A stretch of 64,000 bases of DNA from Macrophomina tecta (lineage: Eukaryota; Ascomycota; Dothideomycetes; Botryosphaeriales; Botryosphaeriaceae), in contig JAKSGN010000003.1 of the NCBI GenBank assembly GCA_024180945.1, positions 2,232,001 to 2,296,000 of the forward strand, given 5' to 3'. A program made the translations under genes and the position numbers. The notes below the pieces were generated by a model. That model made no database searches. It was given only the letters and a program-made list of their open reading frames with translations, and had not been told where the DNA came from. Shown here in pieces: positions 11,314-23,108 of this stretch (position 1 is its first letter; each line of letters starts with the position of its first letter).

Positions 11314-12988
11314 ATGCCATCGACCATGACGACCCCAGCACAGTCTAACGAGCCTGTTCTGGCCGGCCAAGGCGAGGCTGCGGTGCTGGAGGCCGACGTG
11401 AGTACCCATCTCAACCACGCCATCCAGCGTCTGACTTTGCCCGCAGAACGACAGTTCCTATGCAGAATCTGCAGCGTATGAGCCTCCGGCCCAGCTCTCA
11501 AGGCCTTTCCACCTGCGCTGATACTTTGCGCAGCTCCAGCGACTTGACTTCGCTCGCCTCGTCCGTCACACGCGGCTTGTACGAGAATGGCCGCCGGTAC
11601 CACTCATACGGCAGCTCTCAATATGCAAGTCCAATCCACCTCATACTGGACTGCAAGCCAATACTAACCCCAGTCCCGACCTTTCCCAACGACGAAGTAG
11701 AACAAGATCGCCTTGACATGCAACACTCCATGATGACCCTGCTCCTTGGGAACACGCTTTTCTGGGCGCCGCTCACCAACCCGCAAAAGGTGCTCGACCT
11801 GGGCACCGGCACCGGCATCTGGGCGTTGGATTTTGCTGAACTTTTCCCCTCAGCCGAAGTCGTCGGCACTGACCTCTCGGCCATACAACCCTCCTGGTGA
11901 GATTGGAGCTCAATATGTGCTGGTGCCGGCGTGGCTGACCGGGGTTCTGTGCAACAGGGTTCCGCCAAACTGCAGGTTCGAGATCGATGATGCCGAGGCC
12001 AATTGGACATGGCCGCCAGATACTTTCGACTATATCCACAACCGGAACTTTGTTTGCTCCATCCGTGATTGGCCGAGGTTGATTGAGCAGTGCTACCGGT
12101 AAGTCGATCCCTTGACTGCTTATTCCTTTCCTTCCTTTCCTTTCTATTTTTTTTTTTTTTTCCCCGCTCGACACACACACTCTCTGGCAGTCTTTTACGG
12201 CACTCGATGCAGCTTCTTTCTACTCATTGCCATCTTCAAAATACCTCTGGAAAGCCTACCTGATAGCTTACCACGCTTTTGCTCACCCATAATTTCCTAT
12301 ACCGAGCCTACACTTTTCCTGTCTCTTAAACCCCGACATTATACGTGCAATAACTCGAACTCGGATGCATCCAAACTCACTCTATATCGAGTTTACGTGT
12401 CTTGAACTGTCCCAAATACCCACATAATCTCATGACGATGTTGCTAACGCGGCTTGGCAGACACACCAAGCCGGGGGGATATGTTGAGTTTCACGAAAAG
12501 CATCCCTGGATTGTCAGCGATGATGGCACCCTTGCCCCCGACTCAGCCCTTGTTCGCTTTTCAGAGTACTTCTTCTCCGCCGGTGACAAGTTTGGTAAGC
12601 CGCCGAGTTCTCCACGCTACCTAAAATCTTGGATGGAGGCCGCCGGTTTTATCGATGTCGAAGAGCATACCCTCAAACTGCCAATCGGGCCATGGCCGAA
12701 GGAGCTGAGGATGAAGCAGGTAGGTGCTTTTGAGAGAGTGAACATGGACGAGGGAATTGAGGCACTGTGTCTTATGTTGTTCACGAGGGCTTTGGGCTGG
12801 ACTAGGGAGGAGGTGGAGGTTTTCCTAGCGCAAATTAGGAAGGAGGTTAAGAGGAAGGATGTGCATTCTTACTATCACTTGTGAGTTTCGTCCACGTTAC
12901 TTGTCTTTGGATTTCCTGATGGCCTGCGCTAACAACTGCGTTTAGTTACGTGGTTTATGGCAGGAAGCCGGGGAAAGCGTCAGTGTAA
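11314..12988 (+). CDS. LaeA-type SAM-dependent methyltransferase
   Basis: Seven exons: 11314-11397, 11447-11475, 11534-11628, 11674-11896, 11958-12098, 12461-12880 and 12946-12988; phases agree for 344 residues. Motifs in order: YENGRRYHSY and FPNDEVEQDRLDMQH (family N terminus), VLDLGTGTGIWALDFA (SAM-binding motif I), GTDLSAIQPSW, FEIDDAEANWTW, and KPGGYVEFHE after the YR of the preceding helix. This is the fungal LaeA-like small-molecule methyltransferase group; many members sit in metabolite clusters and the true global regulator LaeA is only one of them, so I do not name it LaeA. Exon 2 is only 29 bases. Intron 5 (12099-12460, 362 bases) is far longer than the others and contains a T tract and a CA repeat. 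Confidence 0.87.
12138..12155. repeat. Poly-T tract in methyltransferase intron 5
   Basis: A run of T bases within the unusually long fifth intron, followed by a short CA repeat at about 12169-12180. Coordinates are approximate. Confidence 0.6.
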
Positions 12989-13079
12989 GTTCAGGGAAGC
13001 GCACTTCACATGAGTAGAGAAAGGACGCTGTTTTCGGATTTGCCGCTTTCGCTCGACCAGACTTTCGATTTTCCTCCCT

Positions 13080-16041
13080 TCAGATTATCTCATCGAAGTC
13101 ACCAAACAATTCTTCCCAGTCCAGAGGTATATACTGCAGATTGAGCCCTGGAAAATCCCAATCGAACGAAAACTCCTTTGGAAGGTACGTCCGGAAATCC
13201 GCCTCCGCCTGCGTCCCCTCGTCATCTCCTCGCTCCCTCCTGTCACCGCCACCGGCCCCAGCCCCCCTGCCCCCTTCCTCCTGCCCAGAATGCACCCCTT
13301 CCGCCCCGGCAACCCCGCCGACTGGACCCCTCCCCCTCGCCGCATCCGCATCCCCCCTAACCCGCGCCCCGACCGCCATCTGAAATTTCTCGACACTCGT
13401 CTCCAGGATGCCAAAGTACTCGGCCTCCTGACTACCGCCACGCTCTCCCTCTCGCCGGCCATCGTCGCCACCACCACCTACTCCTGCTCCTCTTTCCTTC
13501 ACGCCTCGCCGCTCATCACCAAAGACGCCACAGCCACCATCGCCCACCACCCGCCTCAACTCCCTGGCCACCCTCCTCGCCTCCCCGCCCAGCTCCACCA
13601 GTCTCCCCACCGGGTCCCCTACCAGCAGCGCTAGGCGCAGTGTCAGCAGCACCGAGAAGGCGAGCTTCGCCCACACGAAGGTCGTCGCCCAGCGGAAGTG
13701 GGAGAGGTAGGGTGCGGACGATGATGATGGCTCATGTTCTTCGGCTTCTCCTTCGAAGTGACGGTCGTGAGCAACGCGGTGCGAGTGCTCGACGCCGGCG
13801 GTCAGCGGAGTGAGCAGCAGGCGCATGTGCGTCTCGGCAGCGGACTTGGCGCCGAGGAGGATGGCGCGCTGGCGGTCGGAGAGAATGGCGATATTGGAGG
13901 TTATACCGAGGGCGGAGAGGGCCTGTGGGGTTGGGATGGTGGTGAGCGGTGATGCAGTTTCTTGGATTTTTGCTGTGACGGGGAAGGGGGGAGGGAAGAG
14001 GGACAGGGGTTACTGACTTTGAGATGGGCATTCATCAGCGCCCACTGGTGTTGGATGCGGAGATTGAGGATGTTGAGGGCGTGTTCGTTGGCGGTTGTGG
14101 GGACACAAGTGGAGGTGGAAGAGGAGTTGGCGAGGGCGGATTGGGACAGCGCGGTCCAGTCGCCCAGCCAGAGGGAAAGGTCGAGGCGCGCATTGCGGAG
14201 CATGGTGGTGATGTGGTGTTCGGCGAGGGTCGAAGGCGTTGGTGCGGTGGTAGTTGTGCTCGGGGGTTGGATGTGCGAGGTCAGCGAGGCGTGAATGTTT
14301 GTGCGCAGGGAGTTGAGCTCGACTTGGGATCTGTGGACATTGACGTGTTAGAATGGATTCAGTCACCGTTGAAAAGGGGAGGAAGGATCCACTCACAGTA
14401 GACGGAAATCGATGGCGCTGTGGGCTGTGTGGCTTAGGAGGCAGCGGAGGCGGCGCGGGCTGGGCGAGCTGGCTATGCCGGCTGCTTTGCCGCCATCGAG
14501 ACTGAAGCTGCGGGGAGTGTCAGTCTTTTGGGGAGTGCTGCCATGCAACAGGATCTATGCGCGCGTGAGTAAACGTACATCTTATCGAGGACGTAGACGC
14601 CGCAACAGACACGCGCCATCTGGAACAGAGCCCGGTCTTCGCTCGCGGAGAGGTAGTTGCTCCCCTCTCCGGACATGCGCGTCATCATCTGCTCCACGGC
14701 GTCGGGCAGTTTGAGCTCCTGCGTCATCCACAAGGCCAGGTCCATGAACAGCCAACTCTTCTCCCAGTAACACGCAAGCACCAGCAGCGCCTGCACGTTC
14801 TCGACTGAGTGGGCAGTGAGGGAGGACAGGACATGGGTGGAGACGCGTTGGCGGAGGTGGCGGTGCATGGACTGGTATTGAAGCGAGCCGGAGCCGCTGT
14901 GGATCTTGCAGCCGATCGTGAGGATAACGTCGAAGAGCAGGCTGCTCCGTTCGCGCACGGAGGCGAATGTGTCGGAGCTGGAGAAGACGGGAACGAGCCG
15001 ATCCTGACGTGATGCAGTCAGCAAAGACTCAGTGAGGGATAGTGATGGTTCCCGAGCTATTGCGGTGATGTGAGAACTTTTGGACTGCAGAGCAAAAAGG
15101 TGCCCCCTTATGCGCCCTCAGCTTTATCGAGTCGGCGCTGCATTCGTGGGAGATGATGTCCTTACACTGCCCTCGAAAAAACAACCGAACCACCGCTCTG
15201 CCTCTCCTAGTGTGGCGATTCCACAGGCCACAGCATCCGGCAGGGTCGATCTTCGAACATAGAAGGTGGAATTGCTCTCCTCCCAACTGCTCGGTCCGCA
15301 TCGTGGAGGTTCCAGATGGCCGCCCGTCCACATGCAGCTTGGTCGATCAGGCCCGTAACTATCGCCAGGTAGGTGCTGGGCAAGCGCAAAGTCGCGCGTC
15401 GCATCTTGCCACGAGGATCTCGTGATGGTGCTTCCGCCGCCGGAGAGATGGGCGGACAGGAATTCCGCGTTGTCAAGCGCGGCGTCGTTCTGTAGCGTCA
15501 GTTGGTCGAAGGGGCTGGTCTGTGTGATGGCAGTGTGCATTGATTCCGACGGACTGGCCTGCTGGTTCGTGTCCGGGCGGTTGGAGAGGAGCTTCTTGAG
15601 GTGGGCGATCTCGTTTTGGAGTGCCTCGAATTTCCTGCACAGTAATCGCGGATCGTTAGGCTGGGATGCATCTTGTGGGCCTCAAATGACTGACTCAGCA
15701 TTTGGATCCTTGGGGACCTCGAAGTACTGGCATGGTGTCCTGAGTTTGGAACATCTGGGCTTGCGTTAGTCTAGACTTCGCTCTCGTGCCGCAGCGAGGA
15801 GCTGCCATTACCGGGTGCAGGGCATCTTCCTGTCGCACTTAACCTGAGCGGCTCAAATTGTTTTAGCAGTAGCGCTAACGTGTGCCTTCAGGAGCACGCG
15901 CAGGGGCCATTACTTTTGATTTCCGGCAGGCGACGCAGTTTTTCTATCCAAGTCAGACAGGCCTGCAAGCCCGCGGGCTTCCCCCAAACGTACTGAAGTT
16001 CTGCGCCTCTTAGCGACGAGAGTAGACGGATCGTCCTCCAT
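13080..16041 (-). CDS. Zn2Cys6 fungal-specific transcription factor
   Basis: Nine exons: 16041-15994, 15943-15914, 15843-15812, 15754-15695, 15634-15166, 15003-14579, 14507-14397, 14330-14018 and 13922-13080; phases agree for 776 residues. The zinc cluster appears only after splicing three tiny exons: CVACRKSK, then VKCDRKMPCTR, then CSKLRTPC. The Cys spacing 2-6-5-2-6 is exactly that of the Zn2Cys6 family. A short coiled coil follows (FEALQNEIAHLKKLL), then the middle-homology fungal transcription-factor domain (ILTIGCKIHSGSG... to LDKIFSLDGGKAAGI). The C terminus is acidic and aromatic (WEELFGDFDEII), like an activation domain. It lies between the methyltransferase (3' ends 91 bases apart) and an MFS transporter, a layout typical of pathway-specific regulators. 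Confidence 0.88.
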
Positions 16042-16702
16042 TGCGTTCAGCTCTTCGGTTAAAATCCGACGGCGTTGCAAATGCTGTGTTGGATTGCGAG
16101 TAGAAGGAATGCGGAACCACCCCTGGTGATGTACATGCACCGTAGTGCGGCGTGGGGAAATCGATCGCGGAGTGCAGAAGTGCGGGGATTTCGGTGAAAC
16201 TCGGCTTTGTTGATCGGCAGTTTCTGGAGATTTCCGAAGCCTCTGACTCGAGCACATGAATAGACTCGAGGGAGTATGATCGTTTCAGTGCCGCCTATCC
16301 GGACGAGTCCTGGACAAAGCTACAATTTTCTCAATTTCTATATATTCCGTTTTGCTGCGTGCATCCTCTTCGGCTGCAGGTGCTTATGCACGCATGTTCA
16401 GAGAAGATGCAAGCAAGCACCCCCTGCAATTGAGTAGTGTAGTGTACAGGTAATTTGAAGACAACTGAAGCTTGACGGATAAGTTGTAAGGATTCTACAC
16501 AGATTAATATGGGTTCTTCCGGAGAAATGCTCGAATTGTATGCGGATATCTCTATTCGCCGGATAACACATCGGGAACAGACGGGCTCCCTGAGTCGCAC
16601 CTACACCTCGTTCAGTTGCCTGTTTTATGGACTTCTCAGTTTCGTAATATTTCATTGCAGGAAGACAGCTGTCTTCTGTGTCTTAGGTCGTATATACATA
16701 AA
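16042..16702. other. Intergenic, about 660 bases
   Basis: Between the transcription-factor start and the transporter stop, so it holds the regulator's promoter and the transporter's 3' end. The part near 16320-16700 is AT-richer. No gene seen. Confidence 0.55.
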
Positions 16703-18672
16703 TTAGTACAAGTAGATAAAATCTTCGTTCTTCAGATCCGTCACATCGTGGAATCCCTTATCCTCCGTCTCATTCTGCGGGCTCTCAAGCTCGTCGGCCT
16801 TACTGTCAACAGGCTTCTCCATGCTGCGATCGACAACATGGGCCGACTTGCCGTTCAGTTCCCGCTGCTTTGCATGCTTCGCGTTGAGTATCCTGATCCA
16901 GCAGACCGTGATGCAGATCAATACGATCAAAGCGAGGAAAAGCGCCAGGTTGGAGCGGAGACCGCGCGAGTAGTGCGGTGCCTCAGAAGGTTTGTACAGG
17001 AGCGGACCGACGACGTTGCCGACACTAGCTCCAACGAAGAGTATACCAGTTGTGACCTTCTTCTTCGTATCGCCGCCGGTGTTCTGGGCTTCCCAGCTGT
17101 ATATCAAGGGCGTGATGCCGGGATAGACGGAGATTAGGTAGTATCCGAAAAGGAGGACGCCCCGGTTGCTCGCGTTGTATTCAATGAACATCAGCATGAA
17201 GATGCCGACGATAGGTGGGATGCAGAGGAGGATGAGGACGGGCGACTTCTTCTTGAGCCACGTGGCCAGGGCCGCGCCGCCCAAGGTCGAGATGATTTGT
17301 ACCTGGGCTCGTGGTTAGTATCGAACACCTTTCGGTCGCACCAATCTCTGGTTCTAAGGGAACCGTGAATAGCAGCATTATAAGAAAACTTACAGCACCG
17401 AAGGGCATTTGAAGTAGGATGGTCTTGAAAGAATCAAAGCCGAAGGACTTGATGAGGAGAGGACCAAAAGTGGACACGCCTCCGCTGGGGATACTGCCGC
17501 ACTGTTATAGGGTGCCGTACTGTTGTATTGTGGAATACTTACGAGATGGCCATGATCATGGTGAACCACAGCCACGTCTTGACGTCGAGGAGTGTTTCCC
17601 AAACATGTTCCCACTTCCATACCCTTGAGGCAACTCCCATCTGATTGGCGCGAAGACGCTCAACTGCGATAAGTTTGTCGTCTCCCTTCAAGAACTTTGC
17701 CTCCATGGGAGAGTCAGGCAAGAACAAACTATGGAGAATTAGCAGCCTATCACACGCCGGCCTGAATAGAAACTTACAAGACAAAGACTGCGACAATAAC
17801 TGTAAGAAGGCCGCAGAAGAGAAAGATGATCTGGTACGAATGTAAGGCATCGCTCTGAATATGTCCGAGACCATACGAAAGCAGACTTCCAAGCTATCGT
17901 AAAATTAGTCCAGCTCCCCTAAATGGTTAATTTCGCACTTACGATATTGACAACGCCAAGTGTCGCATCTTCAAAAGCAGACAGTCAGTTCGAAGACCTC
18001 ATCCTCTCTTCCAACAGGGCAAGACTTACACCACGCGGCGTTCCTGTTCGTCTGCTCGCCTCGACGATACCACATTTGAACAATCGCGATAAATGCGGGC
18101 GCTGCCCTCATTTAGCCACCACGCCACAGCACTCTCCACTAGAGACACTTACCGACTGACGCCTCAAACGCGCCGAGCAGGAACCTGGTGGCCATCAAGC
18201 CGCCAAAATCCTTCGCTGCAGCCATACCGCACAGCGTCGCACCCCAGCAAAACACCATGACGCCGGTGAACTTGCCGATGGGGAACTTGACCAAGCACAC
18301 CGCCACTGCCGGCTGCATGACCAGCTGCGCGAGGTAGACGACGCTGCCCAGCCACGAGTACTGGTCGCCGACCAGGCCCGTGTCATCAATGAGCCCGAAC
18401 ACGGCAGCGTACGACAAGCTGGTCTTGTCGAGGCTCTGCAGCGCGTAGACGAGCAGGACGATGGGCAGGATGGCCCAGTCGATCTTTCGCAGGACGCGTT
18501 TGTCATCCTCCGGGCCGATGACGACGGCCCGGTTGGCCTGCTGCAGGAACTGAGCCGCCTTGTCCAGGCCCTTGGTGGTCGAGTGGTCGGGATTGTCCTG
18601 CGGCACCACCTCGATGCGCTCACTATCGAGCTTGCCGGCCTGGCCAGCAATGTCGTGGTTCTCAGGGGCCAT
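16703..18672 (-). CDS. MFS transporter, allantoate permease (DAL5/ACS) type
   Basis: Seven exons: 18672-18153, 18101-18030, 17968-17943, 17893-17778, 17728-17543, 17493-17394 and 17302-16703; phases agree for 539 residues. Multiple hydrophobic segments fit the 12-helix major facilitator fold. Family signatures are LPIVLLVYALQSLDKTSLSYA (first helix and loop; given in part), SYGLGHIQ, FLPDSPMEAKFL, ERLRANQMGV, and NRGVLLFGYYLIS followed by PLIYSWEAQNTGGDTKKKV. These match the anion:cation symporters that import allantoate, ureidosuccinate, nicotinate-like or other organic anions. Exon 3 has just 26 bases. The upstream in-frame codons to 18735 are not needed; MAPENH at 18672 is the natural start. 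It is divergent to the GH31 gene, so a shared substrate-uptake role is possible but unproven. Confidence 0.88.
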
Positions 18673-19119
18673 TGTTGATCGGTGCCAGTTCGTAAAAAAG
18701 GGAAAGAAATAAGATTCGCGGTGAATCAACAGCACTGACGCGAGCGATGTGGAGAAAGATTTGTGGAGGTGAGGTTCGGCCAGCAGGGAAGACGTTCTTT
18801 AAACCGGCATCGACCAACGGGCGTCGCCCCAAGAGGCGTAGGGAAGGCGGATTAGCGTCGGCTTTTCGGTGGTTTGCAGCGACTCGCCTAGTGCCGACGC
18901 AGTCCCCATGGGGGATACTAGCGCACGCGGGGGTGGGCTCGGAGAAGCGGGGGATCAGCTGAGTTCGGCCTTGAGCACCGAAAAGCGATGGGGGCCAACA
19001 CCAGCGACTCATACACATCGGCCGATATGGCCGACCCGATTTTCAGCATTTATGAAGCCGCCTGCGGACGGTTCTGACGAGACTGCAATTCAGAGAACGC
19101 CGTGGACAGGCACTTCACA
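18673..19119. promoter_or_regulatory. Divergent promoter, MFS transporter / GH31
   Basis: 447 bases between two divergent start codons. Contains no gene. No convincing TATA box on either side. Confidence 0.45.
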
Positions 19120-21854
19120 ATGGCTCCTCAGACGGAATACGTACCTCGCAACTGGACGAGGAGCAGTAAGGACGCGGCCGGCCATCCCAGCCTGTTCTTG
19201 CAGAGTAACAACCCGCACATCCCATGTGCCTTCTCCTTCGAGGTGCTCCGTCCAAACCTCTTCCGCACGACTTTCCAATCAGAAAGTCACCCCTTGCCAC
19301 CGCACCCGCAGGCCGCCATCCCCGCACCAGATCTGGGGTCTGAGAAGCCTGAAATCGATAGTTCAGAAACATCCGCCAAGTTCACTCACAATGGAGTGAC
19401 CGCAACGGTGGATTGGGCAGACACTCCTATCGTCAGCCTTCAATTCGTCGACGCAAAGACACCTATCCACACGGATCTCCCCTTCCGGTCCTACGCCATC
19501 GACGGCAGCGGCGTCGCGCACTACACGCGCTACAACCGGCACACGCTCCACGTCGGGCTGGGCGAGAAGCCCGCACCCATGGACCTGTCGAACCGGCACT
19601 TCGTTCTCTCCGCTACGGACTGCTTCGGTAAGACTGCCTCCCCCTTATGCCCTCTTTTTCTTCTGACAGGGTGAAATCGCAGGCTACGATGTGTACCGCA
19701 CGGACCCGATGTACAAACACATCCCACTGCTCATCAACGCGACGCCCACGGGCGTGGTCGGCGTTTTCTCGACCTCGCACTCGCGGGGGACGTACTCGGT
19801 CGGCTCCGAGATGGACGGGCTGTGGGGCCACTTCAAGGTGTACCGGCAGGACCACGGCGGCCTGGAGGAGTACCTGATCACGGGGCGGACCATCAGCGAC
19901 GTCGTGCGGACCTACGCCTCGCTGGTAGGCAAGCCGCTGCGAGTGCCGCGCTGGGCCTTCGGTTATCTGGCTGGCGGCATGAAATGTGCGTCCTCCCGAT
20001 TCCCTCCCTATCTCTCTCTCTCTCATCACCAAGAAACGAGACTCATGACTGACGGAATTTGAAACACAGACTCCATGCTCGACGAGCCGCGCGCCGCTGA
20101 TGCACTGATGGCCTTCGCCGACCAGCTGCGTGCGCACGACATCCCCTGCTCCGGCTTCCAGATGTCGAGCGGCTACACGGTCGCCGAGACGGAGCCCAAG
20201 ACGCGCAACGTCTTCACCTGGAACCGGCACCGCTTCCCGGACCCCAAGGGCTGGATCGACGCCTACCACGCGCGCGGCATCAAGCTCATCGCCAACATCA
20301 AGCCCTACGTGCTGGGCAGCCACCCCAAGTACGAGGAGCTGAGAGCCGGTGGCGCCTTCTTCGAAGACCCCATAACCAAGGCGTCGGCGGAGGCGCGGTT
20401 GTGGAGTGCCGGCGGTGGCGAGAGCGGGGTGGGCGGCCACATTGACTTCACGTCGAAGAAGGGGTATGAGTGGTGGTATGAGGGCGTGAAGGAGTTGCGG
20501 GAGCTGGGCATTGATTGCATGTGGAATGACAAGTGAGTGAGAACTTTTCGTCTGTGAAAGAGGCAGAACGGCTAACATTTGCAGTAATGAGTACACCATT
20601 CCGCATGACGGATGGGCTTGCGCGCTCGATCACCCGAACGCCGTCACTGCGGCGGCCAAGGAGAGGGCGAGCGGCAGGAAGGACATCGGGCTGTGGGGAC
20701 GGGCGCTCCACACCGAACTGATGGGCCGGTCCTCGCACGACGCGGTACTGGCGGTGCGGCCAGATGAGCGGCCCTTCATCCTGACGCGCAGCGCCACGGC
20801 GGGCAGCATGCGCTACTGCTCAAGTAGCTGGTCGGGCGACAATGTGACCAGTTGGGACGGTATGAAGGGGTCCAACGCACTCAGCCTGGGCGCGGGCATG
20901 TGCCTTCTCCAGTGCTACGGGCACGATATCGGCGGCTTCGAGGGCCCTCAGCCGACGCCGGAGCTGCTGCTGCGCTGGGTGCAGATGGGCATCTACTCAT
21001 CGCGCTTCGCCATCAACTGCTTCAAAACTTCGCCGGACAACAACCGCGTCGGCGACGTCATTGAGCCTTGGATGTACCCGGAGATCACGCCCCTTGTCCG
21101 CGCCACCATCAAGCGCCGCTATGCCCTCCTGCCCTATATCTATTCCCTCCACCTCGAGAGTCATCTGCACGCTACCCCGCCCCAGCGCTGGACCGGTTGG
21201 GGCTACGAGTCTGACCCAGAAGTGTGGACCCCGGCACTCAAAGGTGGCGAGACCCAATTCTTCCTCGGTGACGCGTTGCTTGTCGGTGGGGTGTTCCAGC
21301 CTGGCGAGGAGACAGCGAAGCTATACCTCCCCAAGAAGGAAGGCGACGAGGAAGCCGAGTTCTTAAACCTCAACGCTCCTTATCAGTATTTGAAAGCGGG
21401 TCAGTGGGCGGTGATCGAGTCCAAGTGGCAGGACAGCGTGCCCGTTCTGGCAAAGGTTGGCGCCGCCATCCCGGTAGGCAAGGACCTCCAAGTGTTGTCG
21501 CCCGGCGAAAAGGAGAACCCCGCTAACCTCCCGCCGGACGACTATCGTGGCGTGGAGATCTTCCCTGCGAGAGCGGGAGGCAAGTGGTTTGAGACAACCT
21601 GGCTCGAGGATGATGGCGTCACAATCTCCGGTACCATTTCTTCCTTCACTTTCCGGTACAGTGCTACCGAAAAGGAGATTATTGTCGATTTTGCGCCTAA
21701 GATCGAAGGTTTCAAGCCCGTGTGGAACTGTCTAGACGTTATCTTGCCGGTCGGTGAGAAGAGGTCGGTAGTGAGTAAAAGCGGAAAGCAATTGAAGAAA
21801 GTTGGGCAGGACAAGGTGGGCCGCGCTATATTCGCTCTGGAATCCGTACTGTAG
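19120..21854 (+). CDS. GH31 alpha-glycosidase (alpha-glucosidase or alpha-xylosidase)
   Basis: Exons 19120-19627, 19683-19985, 20070-20532 and 20585-21854 give 847 residues, phases in agreement. The first ATG of the frame is at 19120 with A at -3. The N-terminal beta-sandwich is followed by the (beta/alpha)8 barrel. The nucleophile region reads IDCMWND at the exon 3 end and continues NNEYTIP in exon 4, giving Asp424 as the nucleophile; the general acid is Asp510 in SSSWSGDN. PRWAFGYLAGG and GHDIGGFEG are further family marks. No signal peptide, so the enzyme is probably intracellular, acting on imported oligosaccharides or on glycosides. The family covers alpha-glucosidases, alpha-xylosidases and sulfoquinovosidases; I cannot separate these by eye. 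Confidence 0.9.
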
Positions 21855-22034
21855 TATGTAAAGGACATACGGACCAATTCTCTACGAAACAAAAAGAGAT
21901 ATAAAATCAAAGAGAGCTTTCCACTACGATCGGTCTCTCTTCAACAAGCTCTACAATTTGTGATTCGACTTTTCCCTTAATGCTTGGGCCACGGGATTGA
22001 AAAGTCCGTCCAATTCAACTGAACGAAAGTGCCA

Positions 22035-22050
22035 TTTTTTTTTTTTTTTT
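22035..22050. repeat. Poly-T tract, 16 bases
   Basis: Uninterrupted T run downstream of the GH31 gene. Confidence 0.85.
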
Positions 22051-23068
22051 CTCTCGGGCAACTGACCAATTCCGGAAAGAGAAGGAAGATACGAAATGAG
22101 GAAGAGGGAGCAACACATACCTGTGCAACACTACGCTCACGACGACCGGTCTATCTTCGCATCATATTACTCAATGTGCCACCTCACTCCCTCCAAGAAG
22201 GGTAAAGTTCCAGGATAGGGGTCCCGTGCGCATAGTCCGCGGCAATCCACTTTGATGCAGGAAATCACTGCTCAGCGTTATCATCCTCGGACGGTCCGCC
22301 AATAGGGCGCTACGATGAAACTCCACTATACGTGTTGAGAACAGACAACGAAATAGGAAGGTAAACTTGAAGTGCGCAAGCGGTATGGACTTTCGCGTCA
22401 AGTAAGACACCCAGTAGCGAGTGCTTGGATCCGGTCTCAGCCAGCCCGTGATAACAGGACCAACCGGCCTTGTCCTTCTCTTCTACCGGACCGGACGAAG
22501 TTCAGCATTAGCAGTTCACCATTTCTGAACGGCAAGGATGCGCACGAGTGGCAGGAAACAATTATCAGACAGTGATCGCTCGGAACATGGTGTATAGGGC
22601 CCCGCCTTTCCACTCGTTCGGCGGGCCAGATCCTCCGCGCCGCAGAAATTCTGTAAGTAACGCGTGTCGTTTGCTTGGCAAACGGAATCAGAGCGGAAGG
22701 TGTTTGGATCTTTAACCCGTTGAGACTGGATGCAGGGTGGTGAATGGGGGGCATGGTGGGCCCAATAGCAACAGCGCCAAGTCGGCTTATCTGGTGGGGC
22801 CGCTTGCGTGCCCGGGTCCTACTTTTTGAGGGGCTCTGCAATTTACGCAGAGCTCCGGCGGTGTAAAACTGGCGAAACTTGTGTTCGCCGCAGAATTGAC
22901 GGGGCCAACCGGTTTAAGTTGCTCGATAAAACAACTTTGGAGTAGAAAATTCCTGATCTCCGTATTCCTGACTTGCAGTTTGCTTGTTTTAGCATGAGCA
23001 GTTTTCTTAAGCGCAGCTAACGGACAGAGCACTTTTTGAACACCAAAGCAGCGCTGGGTATGTCGCCT

Positions 23069-23108
23069 CTTTTTTCTTTTTTCTTTTTTCTTTTTTCTTT
23101 TTTTTTTT
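23069..23108. repeat. CTTTTTT heptanucleotide repeat
   Basis: Four tandem CTTTTTT units followed by C and eleven T bases. Confidence 0.9.

Noticed and set aside
11314..12988. Naming the methyltransferase as the global regulator LaeA
   Set aside because: The family is large; this copy sits among tailoring genes and shows only general LaeA-like motifs.
9280..18672. A classical PKS/NRPS secondary-metabolite cluster
   Set aside because: No backbone synthase, terpene cyclase or DMATS motif is seen in the window, so only a weaker cluster claim is made.
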